DNA of 59,400 bases, from assembly GCA_013360585.1 (NCBI GenBank), contig JABWBH010000023.1, positions 1 through 59,400 of the forward strand. Direction: 5' to 3'. Below, in pieces: positions 55,921 to 59,400 of this stretch. The position numbers and the translations under genes were made by a program. The stretch comes from Phycisphaerae bacterium (GTDB taxonomy: Bacteria; Planctomycetota; Phycisphaerae; UBA1845). The notes under the pieces are model-generated. The model was given only the letters and a program-made list of their open reading frames with translations, ran no database searches and was not told the DNA's origin. The stretch's first letter is position 1; each line of letters opens with the position of its first letter.

Positions 55921-56232
55921 GTGAACCCTGAACCCCTTGTCTCAGAACTCGTCGAGTCGGACCCGGATCTCGCGGACATTGTCGAGGAGTTCGTCGCAGG
56001 CCTCGGCCAGCGGGTGCGGCGGATGTGCACCGCGGTCGAAAAGGCCGACTACGACGACCTGCGCACCGCGGCGCATCAGCTTAAGGGCAGCGCCGGCGGC
56101 TACGGTTACCCGGCGCTGACCACGGTCGCCGCAAAGCTCGAAACCGAAGCCGCCCGGAAATCCCTCGAGCAATGTCGCGCAACGCTCGCCGAGATTGAGT
56201 CGCTGGTCCGCCGCGTCGTCGTCCGTCGCTGA
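55921..56232 (+). CDS. Histidine phosphotransfer (Hpt) protein
   Basis: 103 aa from the GTG at 55921 (GGAGA about 10 nt upstream). The Hpt four-helix signature is AAHQLKGSAGGYGYPAL with phospho-acceptor His52. It relays phosphate between a hybrid kinase and a response regulator. No hybrid kinase is in the window; the receiver proteins at 3934 and 11950 are possible but unproven partners. The last codons (RRVVVRR) and stop fall within a 26-bp tandem repeat. Confidence 0.85.
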   Translation: MNPEPLVSELVESDPDLADIVEEFVAGLGQRVRRMCTAVEKADYDDLRTAAHQLKGSAGGYGYPALTTVAAKLETEAARKSLEQCRATLAEIESLVRRVVVRR

Positions 56233-56271
56233 CCGACCGCGTCGTCGTCCGTCGCTGACCGATCGCGTCGG
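56212..56271. repeat. 26-bp tandem repeat spanning the hpt stop codon
   Basis: Copy 1 at 56212-56237 and copy 2 at 56238-56263 (unit starts CGCGTCGTCGTCCGTCGCTG), then the first bases of a third. Only the first copy is within the gene. Confidence 0.85.
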
Positions 56272-56391
56272 CAAACGCCCGCACCGCGGACCTCCGCTGA
56301 GCGCGCTCGGATCGCGAAGCTCCGCCTCGCACCCTCGGGAATTGCGGAACTCGGCTCCGCTCGAATTAACGACGGCGCACGGTTCCGCACT

Positions 56392-56479
56392 TGCGGACCG
56401 GAGGTCCGCGCTCCAGGGCGATGCGGCGCTCCGGGTTGACGCCGCACTCCGGGTTGATGCCGCGCTCCGGGTTGACGCA
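56392..56479. repeat. Palindrome (copy 2) followed by 18-bp tandem repeats
   Basis: TGCGGACCGGAGGTCCGCG at 56392-56410 is identical to 35526-35544. Directly after it come three 18-bp units, GCGCTCCGGGTTGACGCC and variants (56426, 56444, 56462), with a diverged unit at 56408. This fills most of the 298-nt convergent gap between hpt and dnaB. No gene was seen there. Confidence 0.8.
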
Positions 56480-56530
56480 GCGACCTTGCCGGTCCGCCCC
56501 CTGGCGCGCATACGTCCCGAACGACGCGGA

Positions 56531-57937
56531 TCAGAACGGCGCCGGCTCTCGCGTGTCGCGCGGATCGCCGCCCGGGCCGGTGTGCGACCGGTTGTCGAAG
56601 CGGGTGTACCGCGCGTTGTACTGAAGCTCCACCGTGTCCGTCGGTCCGTTGCGCTGCTTCGCGATGATCAACTCCGCAGACCCGCGCAGCGACTCGTCAT
56701 CCGGCTTGTAATACTCCTCGCGGTGGATCAGCAGCACGACATCGGCGTCCTGCTCGATCGCCCCGGACTCGCGCAGGTCGCTCATCCGCGGACGATGCCC
56801 CGTCCGCTCTTCCGACATGCGGTTAAGCTGCGCCATCACGATGATCGGGATGTTCAGCTCCCGACCCAGCGCCTTCAGCCCCCGGCTGATCGCCGCCACC
56901 TCCGTCTGACGGGATTCCTCGCCCGGCGCGTGCATGAGCTGGAGATAATCCACGAACACCGCCCGGATCTGATGCTGCATCGACATGCGCCGCGCCTTCG
57001 ACCGCAGCTCGAGGATCGTCATCCCCGGAGTGTCATCGACAAAGAGTGGCGCACGCGACAATTCGTCACACGCCTCCAGAAGACGGTGAAGCTCCGTCTC
57101 AGAGATCAGCCGCCGGCGCAGCTTGTGCGAGTCGAAGCGCGTGTAACTGCACAACACGCGCTGCGCCACCTGCTCGCTGCTCATCTCCATCGAAAAAAAG
57201 GCCACCGGCAGATTGCGGTGCGCCGACATGTGCTCGGCGATCGTCAGCCCCAGCGCCGTCTTCCCCATCGACGGCCGACCTGCGACGATGATCAGGTCGC
57301 CGTTCTGGAACCCGCTGGTCAGCTCGTCCAGCTTGTAAAAACCGGTCGGAAGCCCCGTCAGCGCCCCGTCCTCACGCAGCTCGATCCGCTCCGCAAGCCG
57401 ACGCAGCGCCTCCCCGATCGGTGAGGCGTGCGCGCTCACCCGCCGCTCCGTCACCGAGAAAAGCTTCCGCTCCGCCTCGTCGAGGATCTCGCGGGCGTCC
57501 TCCGTCGCCGAGTACGCCTGATCCGCAATGTCGCCGGCGCAGCGGATCAGATCCCGCAGCATCCCCTTGTCGCGCACCAGCCGCGCGTAATGCCGCGCGT
57601 TCGCCCAGTCCGCGAAGCTCTCCGCGAGCTGGATCATGTACTCCTGCCCGCCGACCGCCTCGAACAACCCCCGCTTCCGCAACTCCTCCGAAACGATCAT
57701 CAGGTCGATCGGCTCGTTGCGGTCATAAAGGTCGATCAGCACCTCGAAGAGCTTCTGATGCTGCGGATGATAGAACCAGCCGCTCTCGCTCTTGAGGATA
57801 ACCCCCAACACGTCGCCGACGGCCTCCCGGCTCATCAGCATCGAGCCGAGGCACGCCATCTCAGCGTCCAGATCCTGCGGCGGGAGACGGTCCGCCGCAG
57901 CGCCGAGCGCCGGTCTTTCAGCCGTTGCCGGACTCAT
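56531..57937 (-). CDS. dnaB: Replicative DNA helicase
   Basis: 468 aa, full length. N-terminal primase-binding domain (PPQDLDAEMACLGSMLM), linker, then the RecA-like motor: Walker A VAGRPSMGKTALGL, FFSMEMSSEQ, Walker B VFVDYLQLM, QLNRMSEERTGHRPRMSDLR, SGAIEQDADVV and IIAKQRNGPT. Intact hexameric helicase loading and unwinding at the fork is expected. It overlaps the 3' end of rplI by 20 nt, the usual rpsF-ssb-rplI-dnaB neighbourhood. Confidence 0.95.
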   Translation of the reverse strand: MSPATAERPALGAAADRLPPQDLDAEMACLGSMLMSREAVGDVLGVILKSESGWFYHPQHQKLFEVLIDLYDRNEPIDLMIVSEELRKRGLFEAVGGQEYMIQLAESFADWANARHYARLVRDKGMLRDLIRCAGDIADQAYSATEDAREILDEAERKLFSVTERRVSAHASPIGEALRRLAERIELREDGALTGLPTGFYKLDELTSGFQNGDLIIVAGRPSMGKTALGLTIAEHMSAHRNLPVAFFSMEMSSEQVAQRVLCSYTRFDSHKLRRRLISETELHRLLEACDELSRAPLFVDDTPGMTILELRSKARRMSMQHQIRAVFVDYLQLMHAPGEESRQTEVAAISRGLKALGRELNIPIIVMAQLNRMSEERTGHRPRMSDLRESGAIEQDADVVLLIHREEYYKPDDESLRGSAELIIAKQRNGPTDTVELQYNARYTRFDNRSHTGPGGDPRDTREPAPF

Positions 57938-58442
57938 TCGCCGCGCCTTCCGTGGTCTGTGCGGTTTCCGTCGCTCCCTCCTGCGGTTCTCCCTCCTGAC
58001 GCTCGCGGACCACCCAGACCTTCACCTCGGTCTTGATGTCCGGCGCGAAACGCACCTCCACCGTGATGCGGTCCAGATGCCGCAGCGGCGAGCTCATCCG
58101 CACGTACTCCGTCTTGACCGGATGTCCCTCTTCCACCAACGCGTGCGCAATCTCCCGCGGACCCACCGAGCCGTAAAGCACGCCTTCCTCGTTGGCCGCC
58201 GCCACGATCGTCACCTCGACGCCTTCCAGCGCCTGCGCGGCCCGGCGCATCTGCTCCAGCGCAAGCCGACGACGCTCCGCCGCGGCGGCGCGCTCCTTCG
58301 TCAGCGCCCGCATGTTGCCCTTCGTCGGCTGCAGCGCCAGTCCTTGCGGAAACAGGTAGTTGCGGGCGTAACCCTCGGAGACGTCCACGACGTCCCCGAC
58401 GATGCCCAGCGGATCCACGTCCTTACGTAGCAGAACTTTCAT
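57918..58442 (-). CDS. rplI: Large-subunit ribosomal protein bL9
   Basis: 174 aa. N-terminal rRNA-binding domain MKVLLRKDVDPLGIVGDVVD and GYARNYLFPQGLAL, long connecting helix (KERAAAAERRRLALEQM), and C-terminal domain (EGVLYGSVGPREIAHAL). An acidic Gln/Glu/Gly tail of about 25 residues extends beyond the family norm. AGGAG is 6 nt before the ATG. Cotranscribed with dnaB. Confidence 0.95.
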   Translation of the reverse strand: MKVLLRKDVDPLGIVGDVVDVSEGYARNYLFPQGLALQPTKGNMRALTKERAAAAERRRLALEQMRRAAQALEGVEVTIVAAANEEGVLYGSVGPREIAHALVEEGHPVKTEYVRMSSPLRHLDRITVEVRFAPDIKTEVKVWVVRERQEGEPQEGATETAQTTEGAANESGNG

Positions 58443-58659
58443 GCCAGACTCCTGCGTATTGCGTAAAACGTTCTTGTGTTGTTCCTGATCGCCGTCTCAA
58501 ACCACGCCGCACCCGCCCGCCGCTGTCATCCTGAAGGCGGCCTCAACCCGCCGACGCCATCCCGCCGCACCCGGCGTTCAACGACCCGAAAACGCCTCCC
58601 CGAGGTTCAACCCCCGGTCAACAACCGACGCAGCGCTCACACGCCTCTCGCTCCCCTTC

Positions 58660-58830
58660 TCAAAACGGAGGCTCCTCGCGCGGTCCGGTGTTGAACGACT
58701 CCTCCTCGTACGACGGCTCGGCTTCCGCCGGAGGCGCATACGTGTTCCTCGCGGGCGCCGACGACGCTCCCCCAACGCTGCCGCGCCCCGCAGGCGAAGC
58801 CCCGCGCCCCGCAGGCGCTCCGCCCCGCCA
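58660..58830 (-). pseudogene. ssb: C-terminal tail of single-stranded DNA-binding protein (ssb), OB fold missing
   Basis: The minus-strand frame ending in TGA at 58660-58662 reads GGAPAGRGASPAGRGS-type Gly-rich linker, then APPAEAEPSYEEESFNTG and the tip EEPPF. A Gly/Pro linker with an acidic tip ending in PPF is the hallmark of bacterial SSB C-termini, and ssb upstream of rplI is the expected gene order. Toward higher coordinates the sequence changes at about 58800-58830 into an unrelated glycosidase-like frame, so the OB-fold part is absent here. Assembly chimera or real rearrangement; boundary approximate. Confidence 0.7.
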
Positions 58831-59400
58831 AAGAGGTTCCGGTGGAGCCAGTATCCCGACAGGTTGAGGCCCTCGCTGTTGCCCTCCAGGACATGCTCGA
58901 ACCCGAGCGAGCGCAGCTCGTAGGTGTGCAGTGGCGCCAGGCTCGATGACCAGTTGACCATCCAGGTGTCCCGCGGGATGGCTGGCAGCGCCCGGGCGAT
59001 CTGGTAGGGCGGCCCGCCGTTATGGCCAGCCGTCAGCATGTCGGTCCACATCATCATCCCCACGCCGCGCTCGGCGAGGTAGCCGTGGAGGTGCCCGACC
59101 CAGGCCGCGAACTGCTCAGCCCGGCCGTCGATCGTGTCGTTCGCGCCGCGCAGCTCGGGTGGGATCAGGTGGGTCTGCCAGCGGACCTCGTCGTGCCCGA
59201 TGTGGAACAGCCTGGGCTTGAACCAGGCCAGAACCTCCTCGTAGGCGCCGCGCAGCCGTTCCCAGGCCACCGGCTCCCGGGTGTTGAGCGTATGGGGATC
59301 GGGCGCCAGCGACCACTGCTGGCTGGCCGGGTCCTGCTTGGCCCCGCGTTCGGCCACCTCGGGGTAGAACAGCCCCAGCCAGTTGGCGTGCCCCAGGCTG
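58825..59400 (-). CDS. Fragment of a glycoside hydrolase family 20-like protein (both ends missing)
   Basis: About 190 residues open through the right edge of the window. LGHANWLGLFYPEVAERG leads to LFHIGHDEVRWQTH, which carries the catalytic Asp-Glu pair motif of GH20 beta-N-acetylhexosaminidases (H-x-G-x-D-E), followed by MMMWTDMLTAGHN and WMVNWSS. The frame runs into the Gly/Arg-rich ssb-tail DNA in another phase, so the 3' end is not native. Nothing else in the operon neighbourhood relates to it. Confidence 0.65.

Noticed and set aside
58578-59357. A 259-residue protein with GH20-like start and Arg-rich end
   Set aside because: The C-terminal 80 residues are the ssb-tail DNA read in the wrong phase, so the frame is a junction artefact.

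Overview
The window is a high-GC stretch of bacterial chromosome, most likely from an uncultured member of the Planctomycetota. Evidence for this: an adjacent DUF1800/DUF1501 pair with a Tat-type leader, several large secreted subtilases with cysteine-rich tails, a secreted squalene-cyclase-type repeat protein, a PEP-CTERM-like sorting tail, a WaaP-type LPS kinase next to a glycosyltransferase, and several families of short palindromic repeats. No rRNA, tRNA, CRISPR array, IS transposase, integrase or phage gene was found. The gene content is mainly chromosomal housekeeping plus cell-envelope genes.

Layout. 1-9563 (nearly all minus strand): a subtilase cut off by the window start inside a poly-Gly linker, a squalene-cyclase-like secreted protein, a PAS/GAF/receiver protein, an envelope cluster (membrane protein, WaaP-type kinase, glycosyltransferase) and archease. 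9790-12630 (plus): citrate synthase, UMP kinase and an OmpR-type response regulator. 12755-18000 (minus): PilZ protein, dihydropteroate synthase and a greatly enlarged valyl-tRNA synthetase. 18190-22501 (minus): two tandem paralogous subtilases. 22897-25336: a small conserved-looking protein and a NagB/PIG-L fusion. 25493-32819 (plus): MutS2 without an Smr domain, then a promoter, leader ORF and terminator preceding a tightly coupled trpEGDCB operon. 32841-35461: panD, a PEP-CTERM-like protein with its own promoter and terminator, and thiol peroxidase. 35589-43444 (minus): a Gld-type ABC exporter set (ATPase, permease, GldG-like, DUF4340) followed by a LysM protein. 44433-48918 (plus): a large secreted protein, then DUF1800 and DUF1501. 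49056-56232 (plus): sugar nucleotidyltransferase and anomeric-type sugar kinase, secreted proteins, a FlaA1/PglF-type dehydratase and an Hpt protein. 56531-58662 (minus): dnaB, rplI and the C-terminal tail of ssb. The last ~570 bases carry a GH20-like fragment joined out of frame to the ssb tail.

The most unusual signal is in valS (14152-18000). Three repeat-derived segments sit inside this essential gene and all keep its frame. Two are REPIN-like inverted-repeat elements (129 and 201 bp, both multiples of three) that share terminal arms and encode related peptides. The third is a 48-bp array of six 8-bp units. A second palindromic family occurs at 39389-39436 and 44344-44392. The trp leader is also notable: the start codon of its leader ORF coincides with the predicted transcription start, it has one Trp codon, and a strong intrinsic terminator lies before trpE.

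Limits: all assignments come from reading motifs by eye, without database searches. Both window ends lie in or near low-complexity GC-rich repeats, and the right-hand end looks chimeric.
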